Source: Lichenostomus cassidix (lineage: Eukaryota; Chordata; Aves; Passeriformes; Meliphagidae). From it: DNA of 64,000 bases. The notes under the pieces are model-generated. The model had not been told where the DNA came from. It worked only from the letters and a program-made list of their open reading frames with translations, and did no database searches. Where the stretch lies: positions 150,449,858 through 150,513,857 of the forward strand of contig CM039182.1 of the NCBI GenBank assembly GCA_008360975.2, given 5' to 3'. This document shows positions 1-11,640 of the stretch, in pieces. Position numbers and translations under genes: made by a program. Within the stretch, counting starts at the first letter, position 1. Every line of letters starts with the position of its first letter.

Positions 1-185
1 ACATCCCCGTGTCCTGGATCATCATTATCCAGGGTTTAACACCTGGAAATTGGGTTATTTTCCCCAAAAAACCTGGTTTTTTCCCAAAAAAAAACAAGGG
101 GACAAGCAAACAAATGGAAAGGAGGAATGAAAGAGGCAAAAGTTGGGAGAAATCCCAGTCTGCTCGAGCCGTTCCAGTGGGAATC

Positions 186-480
186 AGCCACTAATTAGTG
201 AGGAAGAGGAGCTGGGAGAGGAGGAATTCACTCCTTCCTCCGCCCTGCTCCTGGCCAGCCCCACCCTGAGTCAGCAGCTCTGCCGAGGTCACGCCACCCG
301 CGCTATTAATTGGATTAATAAAGATGTTCGTCATGGAGGTAATTAGCCGCTAATTGGGGATGACAAGGTTGTCAGGCTTTGTCCCTCCAAGGGACAATTT
401 CCCGTTCCAGGCCCTCCCCTTTCCCAACACGCTGCGAGTCAATGGCATTAATTAAAAATCACCGAGTCCATAACCTTGTG
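186..480. promoter_or_regulatory. candidate conserved non-coding island (TAAT-rich)
   Basis: The texture differs from the neighbouring DNA: ATTAATTGGATTAATAAAG at 306-324, GGTAATTAGCCGCTAATTGG at 339-358 and CATTAATTAAAAATC near 446. These give at least five TAAT/ATTA homeodomain-type cores, mixed with retained CpGs (GTCACGCC, CCGCGC, GTTCGTC). There is no open frame of interest. A role as a homeodomain-responsive enhancer is inference from word content; a cross-species alignment would decide it. Confidence 0.4.
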
Positions 481-862
481 CTGCAGAGCCCTGGGGAAAT
501 TCCCACCTCCGGAGCTGGGGGACAGGGCAGGGTGGTGGCATTGTCACCTCCAGCCACCGGCTCAGCTGACTATCCCGACTTTGGGAAGGAAAACCAAACT
601 GCAACTCCCATCACACAGGGAAAACTCCTTCTTCCAGACAAGGAAAAGCTCTTTGTAAATGTTTTGTTAAATGAAAATTCCCTGAGGAAAGAGCTCAGCC
701 TGATGATATCTCAGGGATGAGACATTTCCCTGCCCTTTCCCTGGAGAGAATCCCTGTCAGTGACCAGCTGAGGATTGTCTCTGCCTCTCCCAGGAGTCCT
801 TTTTTAGAGGGAATGTCCAGCAGATGTCCAAAATAATTCCAAACCTGTAGCCAGGGACAATC
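481..862. other. no gene seen; unannotated spacer
   Basis: Mixed-composition DNA with scattered stops in all frames. No repeat family or regulatory cluster is recognised. Confidence 0.5.
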
Positions 863-1178
863 CTGCACGGCTGGATGTGGAACCCTGCTGTGCCTGGGTG
901 CTCTGCACAGCTGGATGCTGAGCTGGGCACGGATCCTACCCGGGGATGAGGAGCCTGGCACAGCTGGATGTGCCTCTGGAACAGCTGGAGGCTGAACCCT
1001 GCACATCTGGATGGTGGGGGATCTGATCCTGAGCTGGGCTTGGGTTGATGCTGAGTGTCCCGTGGGAATGAGGAGCCTGGCACAGCTGGAATTGTTATCT
1101 GGCACAGCTGGAATTGTTATCCAGCACAGCTGGATGATGATCTCTACATGGGAATCTGGAGCCTGGCACAGCTGGATA
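863..1178. repeat. degenerate minisatellite built on CACAGCTGGAT
   Basis: The core CACAGCTGGA(T/A) or a close variant recurs about nine times (near 864, 907, 960, 979, 1002, 1081, 1105, 1125 and 1167) at irregular spacing of about 20-80 bases. The preceding word GGAGCCTGG is partly shared. Two adjacent units at 1081 and 1105 are nearly identical, sharing GGAATTGTTATC. The open frames on both strands across it (108-212 codons) are repeat artefacts. Confidence 0.7.
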
Positions 1179-2872
1179 CCTAATCCAGCCCAGCCCTGCA
1201 GGACATCAGGTGCAGCCTCAACACCTCCACAGCCTGGAAATGCTGAATTTTCAGGATCAAATGACAAATCCAGGTTTAACTTGGAGGCAACACAGCTTTT
1301 CCCATGGCTTGGGTTGTGAGGAAAACCAGGCAAAGCTCAAAAATTACCAGCAGGTGGGAGTGGGAGGGTTGGGAATTCAGTGGAAACTGGTTGGGCTGGG
1401 AGGTGAGTCTGAGCTCAGGAAAAACAGGGAGGAGGATTATCCTTGCAAGGATCTGGGACTGGGTGGGATTTCCTTGGACTCAGCTCAGCCTGGCCCAAAA
1501 ATTTGGTTTTTCCCAATTCTGGTTGGCTGGGAGTTCCTAAATCCCTTGGGTTTGCTCCACAGGGATGGGAAACTGAGGCACGTGGGGGCAGCTGTGCTGC
1601 TGCTCCTTATCTTTTATCTTCCCTAATCACCAGGCTGAGGGGTGGGAGGTGTTTCCTCAGCTTTTTATGGGATATAATCCCATCATTTAATCCTTGCTGA
1701 GCCCAAATCAGCCTCCCTGCCCCGGCTCCATGTGCTGGAAAACACGGATATATTAAAGTGGATATTAAATTGCTGGAACAGCCATTAAAAATTGCCATCC
1801 ACGTTGGATGATGATCCTACAGGGACCTGGAATTCTTAATTAGCCAGGTTGGGATGTGTTGACTTTATCCTGATTTTTTTTTAATTTATTTTTTTTTTTA
1901 AATCTTTCTTTTAAATCAGGCCGAGGCAAACACGATTATTCCTGTGGTTTTGGCATCCCAAAAATAGCCTTTTTCCCTCCCCTGCTCCCAGGGAAACGCT
2001 GCAGGTGTTGTGTCATCCTGATGGTTTTTTTTCCAGCAAAACTCAGCAAAAACGGATGGGGAAAGAAGGTTGGGAAAGTGGGAAGCTAATCCAGCTGGAT
2101 TTCTATCCTGATATCAGGACAGGTAGAACAGATGATGGAAAGGAGGGTTTTGATCCCTGAACCTTCCTGTTCCAAGAGGTTTGGGCTCTGCTCTCCGTGC
2201 TTTTCCCCACAGAAAAGAAGGAAAAGCATGAAAACATGATTGGAGAAAAGAGATCAGGCTCAGGAAGTTTCTTATTCCCAAAGGAGGAGAAGTGAAAAGG
2301 AAAAGAGGGAAGAACCAGCAGAGCTGTTTTCTCTGGGAACACCAGCAGAGGATGGGGAGGTTGGAGGGATGATCCAAGGTCTGGTATGTCTCTGTTCCCT
2401 GATTTTTAAGGCAGGAGCTGCTGTGGGAGAGCTCTGGAATGAGAAGGGCAGGAAATTCCGAGGAAAATCATGGCTGCAGTGATAAATCCCTGGAGTGGAG
2501 CTGATGACACAATAATGGGGCTGTGATGTCATCCCAACCCTTCCCATCGATTTTTAATTCCTTTTTTCCCCATTTTTCCTCTCGCTAATCTGGCTTTTCC
2601 CATCCATTACTCTGCCCAAGCCCACGTGGATTCTCCTCGTTAGATCCAGAGGTGTTGATTGATCCCAACGCCAGGAGGGGATGGAAAAAGGGATTTTGTG
2701 TGGATACAGCATCCCAGGGGTTTCCTCCCCATGGAGATCCTTCCTGAGGCACCAGGATGCTCCTGGAAATGGGGAAGGATGCTCCTGAAGCTCTCAAACC
2801 TCATCCAGCGGGAACAGGAGGGGCTTGGATCACAGCTGGGCTGGAATTTTGTGCAATCCCTGGTCCATGAGC
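1179..2872. other. no gene seen; spacer with A+T-rich stretches
   Basis: No exon-like frame. At 1660-1800 there is A+T-rich DNA with ATTAAA words (GGATATATTAAAGTGGATATTAAATTG) that could be a weak regulatory island. The rest is ordinary spacer with many GGAA/TTCC words. Confidence 0.4.
1873..1915. repeat. T-rich tract
   Basis: Runs of 8 to 12 T separated by AA and ATT. It is low complexity and has no adjoining retroelement that would make it a poly(A) tail. Confidence 0.8.
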
Positions 2873-2975
2873 TCATGGAATGATTTTAGGAGGGACCTTT
2901 AAGGATCATCCAGTCCAATTCCCTGCAGAAACCAGGGATTCCTTCACTAGATCAGGTTGCTCAGAGCCCCATCCC
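2873..2975 (-). mobile_element. CR1 non-LTR retrotransposon 3' fragment
   Basis: The left end matches the complement of a CR1 3' terminus: TCATGGAATGATTTTAGGAGG, then GGACCTTTAAGGATCATCCA, then a run resembling ATCAGGTTGCTCAGAGCCCC. It is severely 5'-truncated, about 100 bases. CR1 moves by target-primed reverse transcription, so most copies are short 3' ends like this. Confidence 0.7.
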
Positions 2976-3820
2976 GCCCTTTCCACATTTTCCCTCGGAA
3001 TGAACCAATTTTCCCTTTTCCACCTCCAAATCCAGGTCGGCATTCCCATTCCACCACCCTCCGGAGCTGCTCTCCCATGCCATGAGGAATCCAAGCTGGA
3101 GCCACAACACCTCACCCTGCAGGGTTTTCCCTGTCCCAGCATTCCAGCTCCAGCAGGAAAAGCACCAGGAGAGAATTCCATCAGAAATGCAAGGACAAGC
3201 ATCAATCCTGAGCCTCTGTGGAGCCTCAGAGCTTCCCAGCCCCACCGTCCCTCTCCACCACCCCTTTTCCAGCCTCTGGGATGGAGGGAAAAGCAGGAAT
3301 TCCCCCCTCATATCCAGCTTTCTGAGGAAGCAAAACCCATCCCAAGCGTGGTGTTGCCCAGAAGTTTCCCATCCAAAATCTGGGGATAAAAAGGTGGATG
3401 TGAAGATGATTCCTGGAAGGTTTGAAACCACGTCAAGCCCTGGGGAGCTTGAATCCCGCCAGGAAGTCCCAATTTCCTGGGAACAGCTCCTCTTTTCCGT
3501 GCTCTGTCCCCATTCCCAGGGTTTCTGAGCCTTGGGGAAAGGCCATGGATGCCAAAATCACCTGGGAAAGGGAAAAATGGTGAGCAAGGAGCAGCTGATG
3601 GATCATCCAATTCCCTGCCAGGAAAATCCATCCATCAGCCTGGCGTGAGCCGAGGAGCCACCGGCAGCTGGAGCCACCAGCTGTGGAGCACATCTGGCAT
3701 CGGAGCAGGAGGGACATCCAGCATCCCAGAAAACCTTGGGAATTATCCTGATTCCTGGGAAAAGGAGAATTCCTGTTTGGGGAACGGAGCTGAAGGAAGG
3801 ATTGCAGCTGGTCAAGGATT
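2976..3820. other. no gene seen; unannotated spacer
   Basis: Frames of 100-169 codons overlap on both strands but none shows a domain or codon pattern. The region is rich in TCCCA/GGAAT words. Confidence 0.4.
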
Positions 3821-4486
3821 GGGATGGGATGGGATGGGATCTATGGGATGGGATCTATGGGATGGGATGGGATGGGATGGGATGGGATGGGATGGGATGG
3901 GATGGGATGGATGGGATGGGATGGGATCTATGGGATGGGATCTATGGGATGGGATCTATGGGATGGGATGGGATCTATGGGATGGGATCTATGGGATGGG
4001 ATGGGATGGGATCTATGGGATGGGATCTATGGGATGGGATCTATGGGATGGGATGGGATGAGATGGATGGGATGGGATGGGATCTATGGGATGGGATGGG
4101 ATCTATGGGATGGGATCCATGGGATGGGATGGGATGGGATCCATGGGATGGGATCTATGGGATGGGATCTATGGGATGGGATGGGATGAGATGGATGGGA
4201 TGGGATGGGATCTATGGGATGGGATGGGATCTATGGGATGGGATCCATGGGATGGGATGGGATGGGATCCATGGGATGGGATCTATGGGATGGGATCTAT
4301 GGGATGGGATGGGATAATGGGATGGGATCCATGGGATTGGATGGGATGAGATGGATGGGATGGGATGGGATCTATGGGATGGGATGGGATCTATGGGATG
4401 GGATGGGATCTATGGGATGGGATGAGATGGGATGGATGGGATGGGATCCATGGGATGGGATGGGATGGGATGGGATGGGATGGGAT
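3821..4486 (+). repeat. GGGAT pentanucleotide satellite array with higher-order structure
   Basis: 666 bp built from GGGAT, interrupted at intervals by CTAT, CCAT or GAGATGGAT variants. A 128-bp block (4061-4188) is followed directly by an apparently identical copy (4189-4315), so part of the array grew by duplication of a long unit. Four or more GGG runs separated by AT recur throughout the plus strand, fitting a G-quadruplex-forming pattern. Open frames made of MGWDGIYG-type peptides across it are artefacts. Confidence 0.95.
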
Positions 4487-5046
4487 TTTTCACCCTGAAT
4501 CCCAGTGATTCCCCATCAGGAAATGAAGAGGGACAGGGATGTCAGGCATTGGGATTCACTGGTGGCTCAAGGGCTCCTGGGATGCACACAGACTTTGGGA
4601 ATGCTGTTCCCAAATTGCTGAGCGAGGAGCCTTGGCTGTCCCTATGGATCACAGACACATTGCTGGGGACATGGAATCTCCACCCCTCATCCTGGCAGTG
4701 CTTTTCCAGCCCCTGGAGCTCGCCAGATCCTACTGAAAAATCCCCGAGAGCTCTGGGATTCATCTCCTCACCCCTTCCTTGCTGTCCTTTGCTCTTCCCT
4801 CCCTTCTCATTTCCACACCTCCCTGGAAAACCTCCAAGGGACACCTTCGGAGCAGGATGGGCTTGGAAGGAGCACTTTGGAGCAACATTTGAGGAAAAAA
4901 ACCCTCCAATTCCTCGTGTTTGTGCTCTGCCCTCACTTCCATGGATTTTTTTTCCATGGATCTGATCCTGAACGTGCAAATTCCCTGGAAAAATTCTCTG
5001 TGTGCAAATCTACGTGCAGATGGGACCTGCAGCCTGCTGGTCTCTC
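4487..5046. other. no gene seen; unannotated spacer
   Basis: Nothing recognisable. There is a short direct repeat TTCCATGGAT around an eight-T run near 4938-4962. Confidence 0.4.
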
Positions 5047-5130
5047 ACAAGGAGCATTTTTAGGGATGCATGGATGCCCCACGGAGCATTTTTAGGGTCT
5101 GTGGTCTCCCACAGAGCATTTTTAGGGATT
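5047..5130 (+). repeat. three-unit short tandem repeat (GGAGCATTTTTAGGG)
   Basis: GAGCATTTTTAGGG occurs at about 5052, 5084 and 5114, with unit lengths of about 32 and 30 bases. The intervening sequence has diverged. It is a local tandem triplication. Confidence 0.75.
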
Positions 5131-5879
5131 CAGGGGGTTGTGGAATGAGTTCCTTCAAGAGGGAACGGGGATTTTGTGGAGTTGGCGCTTTGGAATGTGG
5201 AATGTTAAGGCTGCAGTGGGAATTTCTCCCTGATATTGAGCAGGTAAATAAAGCTTGGGAAAAGCCTCTGGAAATGGGCAGAATTCCCGGGATTGTCCTT
5301 AACCCCCAACCCTCATTCCCACTCCCAGCCCCACAGCAGGGAGCTCTGAGCAGCTCCCGACCCTCTTAACCCTTTCCTCCTCCTTTGGAATCCTGGGATC
5401 CCAAAATTCCCGTGCAAGGCTCGGATCAGGAGGGGAAGAACCAGTGAGGTTCAGCTCAGCAGGGTTGGGAATGCCCAGGAATAATCCTGGGGATCTGCAC
5501 AATCCCAAAATTCCCTGTTTGACTTTCTCTGGAATGGGAAAACCCAGGATTTTGGAGGTTGGAGACATCTGTGTCCTGCAGCAAATCCCAGGACTCTGAA
5601 ATCCTTCCTGGAATTCCGAGGTAGGGATGAATCCCATTTCCCAGAGCTTCCAGAAGCAGAGGATCTTCCAGTTTGGGAAAGGAATCCCACAGTCCTGCCC
5701 TCTTCCCAAATCATCTGACCTCTCCCCATGGAATTTTTTTTCCTTGTTCTCATCCTCAGGTGTGATAACCAGGAAGGATTTCTGTGGCCTGAGCAGATTT
5801 TCGTGGAATTAAACCAGGAAAAGCCTGGATGATGCTCCCCAACGTCTCCATACAAGCAGCACTGCTGCTATTCCTGCAA
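5131..5879. other. no gene seen; unannotated spacer
   Basis: No recognisable element or coding pattern. Confidence 0.4.
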
Positions 5880-6010
5880 TCCCAAAAATCCCAAAAGTCC
5901 CAAAAGTCCCAAAAATCCCAAAAATCCCAAAAGTCCCAAAAGTCCCAAAAGTCCCAAAAGTCCCAAAAGTCCCAAAGGTCCCAAAAGTCCCAAAAGTCCC
6001 AAAAGTCCCA
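5880..6010. repeat. 9-bp minisatellite CCCAAAAGT
   Basis: About fourteen units of CCCAAAAGT or CCCAAAAAT, with one GGT variant near 5980. Because the unit length is a multiple of three, all frames stay open across it: QKS repeats on plus, WDF and GTF repeats on minus. This explains the 87-96-codon open frames here. Confidence 0.95.
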
Positions 6011-7177
6011 GCCACATTCCCCAATCCTATATTTATGGAATGTCAATGAGCTCCTGATCCCACACTTTCTCCATAATCCTTCCTGGGTGTAAAATATTCC
6101 AATTCCACTGAAAGGGAATCATGGCAAATATTTTATTGGGATTTTCATCTCCCCTGAGGAATCCATTTATGGAATTCTCGCTGGATTGTCCCCAAACACC
6201 TGATGGTTCTCAGTTTGGGAATTTGGGTGGATTTCCTTCAGGAATATCCAATGAAAAGATGAATTTTATTAAAAATGGTGGAAAACGGAAAAGGGAAATG
6301 GAAATAAAGGGGGAAACCCTTCAGAATTTGAATAAGGAGGTGTTGGGAATTGGAATTTGTTATTTAACCAAAATTCCCAGAAAAAGTGGTGTTGGATGGA
6401 GACTTTAAAAGCCCAAATTGCACAGATATTCCAATGATATTACGATTCCATAATATTATTTCTGTGTCTTTGTTTGAAACCAAGTGGTTTCCTCTGTTGG
6501 CTTTTTAGGAAGAATTTTCATTTAGGAAAAACTTGGGAATCGAGGATTTGTGTTTCCATTTTCTCATGGAAAACATGGAGAATTTCAGGAAAAATAAAGA
6601 CAGATGAGGGAAAATCCCACCTGAGGTAAATCCACGGATTTTTGTGCCTTTATTAACGGATTTTTAATTAATTCAGGAGTAAAAATGAGGTTGACCTGAT
6701 CCAGCCTGGAATCTGGTGGGATTAAAACCCAAAGTGATGTTTTCTCAGAACACAGGGAATTTCTTTGTGGATCCACTCTGGGTTTTTCCATCCTAAACCC
6801 AAGGGAAGTGACGTCCAGAGGAAAGTTTTCCCTCTGCTCATGTGATCCTGCTGCCAGCTCACACCTGGAATTCCAACCAGCTCAGCAGGACAAAAAAATC
6901 CCCTGGAGCCGATGGGGGTGGATTGGGAATGAGACACATTTGGGAGGTGATGCTCCTGCTTGTCCCCAAAATTTCCATCCCAGGAAACTCCTCATGATGG
7001 GATGGAAAAGCCACGAGGGCATGGAAAACCTGAGGATTTCCCCAAGGTTTCCTGGATCCTTGGGATTGGAACAATAAGAATCTTCTCCTGGGATGGAAAA
7101 CCAGGTTTCCAGTGGATTCTCCATTTGGAGAATTCCCTGCTGTTTGCCATTTCTCCTGACCTGATTCCATCATTTTC
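6011..7177. other. no gene seen; A+T-rich spacer
   Basis: A+T content is raised from about 6120 to 6700, with words such as GGATTTTTAATTAATTCAGG near 6659, but there is no clear island boundary. No gene or retroelement is recognised. Confidence 0.4.
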
Positions 7178-7366
7178 ATGGAATCACAGAATATCCCGAG
7201 CTGGAAGGAACCCACAAGGATCAAATCCAGCTCCTGGCCCTGCACAGGACAACTCCAAGAATTCCACCATGAGAACATTTTCCAAACTTTTCCTGAGCTC
7301 TGGCAGCTTTGGAGCTGCGACCATTCCTTGGAAATCCTGTTCCAACATCCACCTTGGGTCCATGTT
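7178..7366 (-). mobile_element. CR1 retrotransposon 3' fragment
   Basis: It starts with CATGGAATCACAGAATATCC, then GAGCTGGAAGGAACCCACAA and CTCCTGGCCCTGCACAGGAC. This is the complement of a CR1 3' end of a subfamily different from the ATGGTTTGGGTTGG copies. It is truncated on the 5' (right) side. Confidence 0.75.
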
Positions 7367-7710
7367 CTCCAGGACTGATCCTCCAGGATTGCAGCATCAT
7401 TCCTGGCCTGGCTCTAACCTTGGATTCCTAAAATTTCCCAGTTTTCCAAAGGCTCTGGAAGCAAGGCTGTGGTTATTTTTGATCATTCCAGGTCTCACAC
7501 TCGGCTGTGACGTGGTCACATCCCAAAAAAAACTGATGGTGACACATCTCCTCCACCTCCATCACATCCTCCTGGCCTCCATCCTTCCCTGAAGCTTCTC
7601 CCAGCTCCTCCAGCCCCTCATTTGCAGGCCAGGATTACAAAAAATTGGAATTTCCATCCCAATATTTCTCAGCTGGGAATCCTCCTCCCCAGCCACCCCT
7701 TCTCCCTTTT
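7367..7710. other. no gene seen; unannotated spacer
   Basis: Nothing recognised between the CR1 piece and the tandem array. Confidence 0.4.
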
Positions 7711-8693
7711 CCTGCCCTCCATTCCAGGATTTTTTTTTTGTCACAGCAAAGCCAAAGAAACCTGAGCAGCCTCTGAGGACACCACACACCCACCTGGATC
7801 TGCTTTGTCCAGGAGATGAATCCCAAAATTGTTTTTTCTGGATGTTTCCACCCTTTTCCAAAACCACCAGACTGCAGGCTGTGAAATGCCAATGGAAAAT
7901 GGTGGAAAATGGTAAAAAATGGTAAAAAAAGGTAAAAAAATTGTAAAAAATTGTAAAAAAAATGGGAAAATGATGAAAAACCACAGGAAAAGGAGATGGA
8001 TTTTCCCACTCCAAGCAAGGAGCACAATTTAGGGAATGGCTGATCCCAATTTTCCTGCCCACCATTCCAGGATTTTTTTTGTCACAGCCAAGCCAAAGAC
8101 ACCTGAGCAGCCTCTGAGGACACCACAAACCCTCTGCTTTGTTCAGGAGATGAATCCCAAATTTCTTTTTTTCTGGATGTTTCCACCCTTTTCCAAAACC
8201 GCCAGACTCCAGGCTGTGAAATGCCAATGGAAAATGGTAAAAAATGGTAAAAAATGGTAAAAAATGGTAAAAAATTGTAAAAAAAATGGGCAAATGATAA
8301 AAAACCACAGGAGAAGGAGATGGATTTTCCCACTCCAAGCAAGGAGCACAATTTAGGGAATGGCTGATCCCAATTTTCCTGCCCTCCATTCCAGGATTTT
8401 TTTTGTCACAGCCAAGCCAAAGAAACCTGAGCAGCCTCTGAGGACACCACAAACCCTCTGCTTTGTCCAGGAGATGAATCCCAAATTTCTTTTTTTCTGG
8501 ATGTTTCCACCCTCTTCCAAAACCACCAGACTGCAGGCTGTGAAATGCCAATGGAAAATGGTAAAAAATGGTAAAAAAAGGTAAAAAAATTGTAAAAAAA
8601 ATGGGCAAATGGTAAAAAACCACAGTAAAAGGAGATGGATTTTCCCACTCCAAGAAGGAGCACAATTTAGGGAATGGCTGATCCCAATTTTCC
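7711..8693. repeat. three-copy tandem repeat, unit about 324-343 bp
   Basis: Copies start at about 7711, 8054 and 8378 (each beginning CCTGCCC.CCATTCCAGG). The third ends at about 8693. Each unit contains a T run, then GTCACAGC, CTGAGCAGCCTCTGAGGACA, GAGATGAATCCCAAA, GGCTGTGAAATGCCAATGG, an internal GGTAAAAAAT microsatellite of variable length, and GGAGATGGATTTTCCCACTC. The units differ mainly in the microsatellite and T-run lengths. The 393-codon minus-strand frame is an artefact of the repetition. Confidence 0.95.
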
Positions 8694-9728
8694 CCTTCTG
8701 TCTCCCTCCTGAAGTTCTCATCTCTCTCCCTCTGGGACACCATTTGGATCAGGGATTGCCCAGAATTCCTGCTTTAGGGACAAAGGAAAAGGTGTCACCT
8801 GAACATCTCAATCCCAAGTGTTCCTCAGCAGGAACCTGATGGACAGATGTCCCCAAGACACTCCCAGAGAGGACACTCACCCAGTGCCACCAGATTCAGG
8901 GGTGATTCCATCCAAAATTCCGTGCAATTCTTTCTTTCCCTCTTCCCTCTGCTCCGCTCCTGTCACATCCACCAGGCTCCGTGTGACATCCTGGTGTCCC
9001 CAGCCCCGTGTGGCCTCTGCAGGAGCTTTGTCCTTGAGACATCCCCAGGATCCTGCTGAGGAACCAATTCCCAAGCTGCTGACTCGGCTGTGCGGAGGAA
9101 TTTTGGGAGCAGCTTCCCCACCTGGGCTCTGGGAGCTGAAATCCAACACCAGGCTGACCCTTGGGATGCTGCTGAGTGTCCTTTCCCTGCCAGGATGCTG
9201 TTCCCAAATCCCGTGGTGGCATCAGGCCAAGCTTTCAAACATTCCCACTCTTTTTTCAGACCCACTTGGACCAAGGAAAAGCAGGGAGACTTTTCCCTGG
9301 GCAAAATTCCTCGGATTTTGTTGCAGTTTAACACTTTTAACTCAGTGCTTCTACCAAGAGCATCACCAGCTCCTTGTCCAAGCTCTGGAATGAGAAGATC
9401 CAAAGGGTCCTATTTTCCTGGGTTTTGCCCAGGGCTGAGAACAGTGTTGTCATTCCATGGAACACATTCCAGAATGTCCTGCCTCACATCCAGGAGCAGC
9501 CTGGGAATGCTGTGCCCAGAGATGGGATGTTGGAATGTTTTATCCAGGATCAAATCTCCCACAAATCTCCTCCATGAGAAGTGTTCCTGCAGAATTTCCA
9601 GACTCTGGAGTGGGAAGAGGAGGAGAAACTCTCCAAGAGATGGAGAATTCCTGGGAGGATCCCAGCAGGGCAGATCCAGCCATGCTCCCTCTCCTAGTAC
9701 TTTTCCCAGGCGGGAAAACCTGGATCAG
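8694..9728. other. no gene seen; unannotated spacer
   Basis: More G+C-balanced DNA with several overlapping frames on both strands and no recognisable domain. The part at 8940-9120 is pyrimidine-rich with CTCCGCTCC and GTGTGGCC words but has no clear exon signals. Confidence 0.35.
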
Positions 9729-10854
9729 CTCCATCTCCATCATCTCCATCTCCATCTCCATCTCCATCTATCTCCATCTCCATCTCCATCTATCTCCATC
9801 TCCATCTCCATCTCCATCTCCATCTCCATCTCCATCTCCGTCATCTCCATCTCCATCTCCATCTCCATCTCCATCTCCATCTCCGTCATCTCCATCTCCA
9901 TCTGCATCTCCATCATCTCCATCTCCATCTCCATCTCCATCTCCTCCATCTCCATCTCCATCTCCATCTATCTCCATCTCCATCTCCATCTCCATCTCCA
10001 TCTCCATCTCCATCTCCATCTCCATCATCTCCATCTCATCTCCATCTCATCTCCATCTCCATCTATCTCCATCTCATCTCCATCTCATCTCCATCTCCAT
10101 CTCCACCTCCATCTCATCTCCATCTCATCTCATCTCCATCTCATCTCCATCTCATCTCCATCTCATCTCATCTCCATCTCATCTCCATCTCCATCTCCAT
10201 CATCTCCATCTCCATCTATCTCCATCTCCATCTCATCTCCATCTCCATCATCTCCATCTCCATCTCCATCTCATCTCCATCTCCATCTCCATCTCCATCT
10301 CCATCTCCATCATCTCCATCTCCATCTCCATCATCTCCATCTCCATCATCTCCATCTCATCTCCATCTCCATCTCCATCTCCATCATCTCCATCTCCATC
10401 TCCATCATCTCCATCTCCATCATCTCCATCTCCATCTCCATCTCCATCTCCATCATCTCCATCTCCATCTCCATCTATCTCCATCTCCATCTCCATCTCC
10501 ATCTCCATCTCCATCTCCATCTCCATCATCTCCATCTCATCTCCATCTCATCTCCATCTCCATCTATCTCCATCTCATCTCCATCTCATCTCCATCTCCA
10601 TCTCCACCTCCATCTCATCTCCATCTCATCTCATCTCCATCTCATCTCCATCTCCATCTCCATCATCTCCATCTCCATCTATCTCCATCTCCATCTCATC
10701 TCCATCTCCATCATCTCCATCTCCATCTCCATCTCATCTCCATCTCCATCTCCATCTCCATCTCCATCTCCATCTCCATCATCTCCATCTCCATCTCCAT
10801 CATCTCCATCTCCATCATCTCCATCTCATCTCCATCTCCATCTCCATCTCCATC
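9729..10854 (-). repeat. CCATCT hexanucleotide array with ~506-bp internal duplication
   Basis: About 1.1 kb of TCCATC units with frequent shortened variants (CATCAT, CTCATC, CTATCT, CACCTC). A pattern of variants beginning at 9968 recurs from about 10474. The rare variant CTCCACCTCC occurs only at 10101 and 10602, so the array grew by duplication of a block of about 500 bp, with a deletion in the second copy. On the minus strand it is purine-rich (GGAGAT). The 650- and 474-codon plus-strand frames of SIS/SPSP/HLHL peptides come only from this array. Confidence 0.95.
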
Positions 10855-11411
10855 CCTCTCCAACTACTCAGGAGGAAATAATCCCTGGTGCCTCAATCCC
10901 AAGTTGGAGACCACTGGATCAGAGTCATTCCTTGATTTTTCTTGCTCCTCCTGCTCCCAACACCCAACTCTTTGCCTTTGGCAGTCACTGTGTTCCTGAG
11001 GGAAAAAAAGAATTGTTGGATTGTGCTGTAGGGATGTCCTGAGAATCCTCTTGAACCTGCTTTTTCCCTAATTCATCCCTAATTTATGGAACAGGGATAA
11101 CAATTATATTTCCTTCTCCTCCCTGCAGATATTTCCTGCCTGTGCTGGTGGATTCTCCTCTCTGAAGAGGAAAAATTGGAAGTGGAGATGGATCAATTCC
11201 CATCCCAAATCCTGTTCCACATCACAGGAAGATTTCTTCTTTCAGAGGAAACTTCAAATTCGTTTGTCACAAATACATGAGAATTTTGGAGGGAAACATG
11301 CAGGAAACATTTTCCAGTTCTTTCCAGAAGTTTGGAAAATCTCCTCAAAAGCAGGGATTTGCCAAAATAGCCTCATTTTTGTCAGCAAGAGGATTGGAAC
11401 GGTGAAGGGTG
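10855..11411. other. no gene seen; unannotated spacer
   Basis: Nothing recognised. There is mild A+T richness at 11070-11115. Confidence 0.4.
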
Positions 11412-11640
11412 AATCATGGAATCAGGGAATGGGTTGGGTTGGAAAAGACTTCCAAGATCATGGAATTCCACCCCTCTGCCATGGCCAGGGACATTTCCAC
11501 TATTCCAGGTTGCTCCAAGCCCTGTCCAAATTGTTCTTGGACAATTCCAGGGGTGGAGCAGCCACAGCTTCTCTGGGCAACCTGGTCCAGTGTTTCACCA
11601 CCCTCTGAGTAAGGAATTTCTTCCTAATTTGAAGGTTTTC
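11412..11640 (-). mobile_element. CR1 retrotransposon 3' fragment
   Basis: AATCATGGAATC, GGGTTGGGTTGGAAAAGAC, CCATGGCCAGGGACATTTCC, CTATTCCAGGTTGCTCCAAG and AAGGAATTTCTTCCTAA follow in the order expected of an inverted CR1 end. The 5' side (right) is truncated near 11640. Confidence 0.85.

Noticed and set aside
3549..4498. Overlapping MGWDGIYG-type repeat proteins
   Set aside because: A product of the GGGAT array in several phases, with no conserved flank.
7562..8743. 393-codon minus-strand open frame with repeated YHLPIFFTIF segments
   Set aside because: It is the translation of a three-copy DNA tandem repeat with A/T-rich microsatellites. Shifted versions are open in other frames, so it is not selection for protein.
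9090..11042. 650-codon plus-strand open frame (and a 474-codon frame in another phase)
   Set aside because: Both depend on the stop-free CCATCT array. Flanking residues show no domain, and the peptide is SIS/SPSP/HLHL low complexity.
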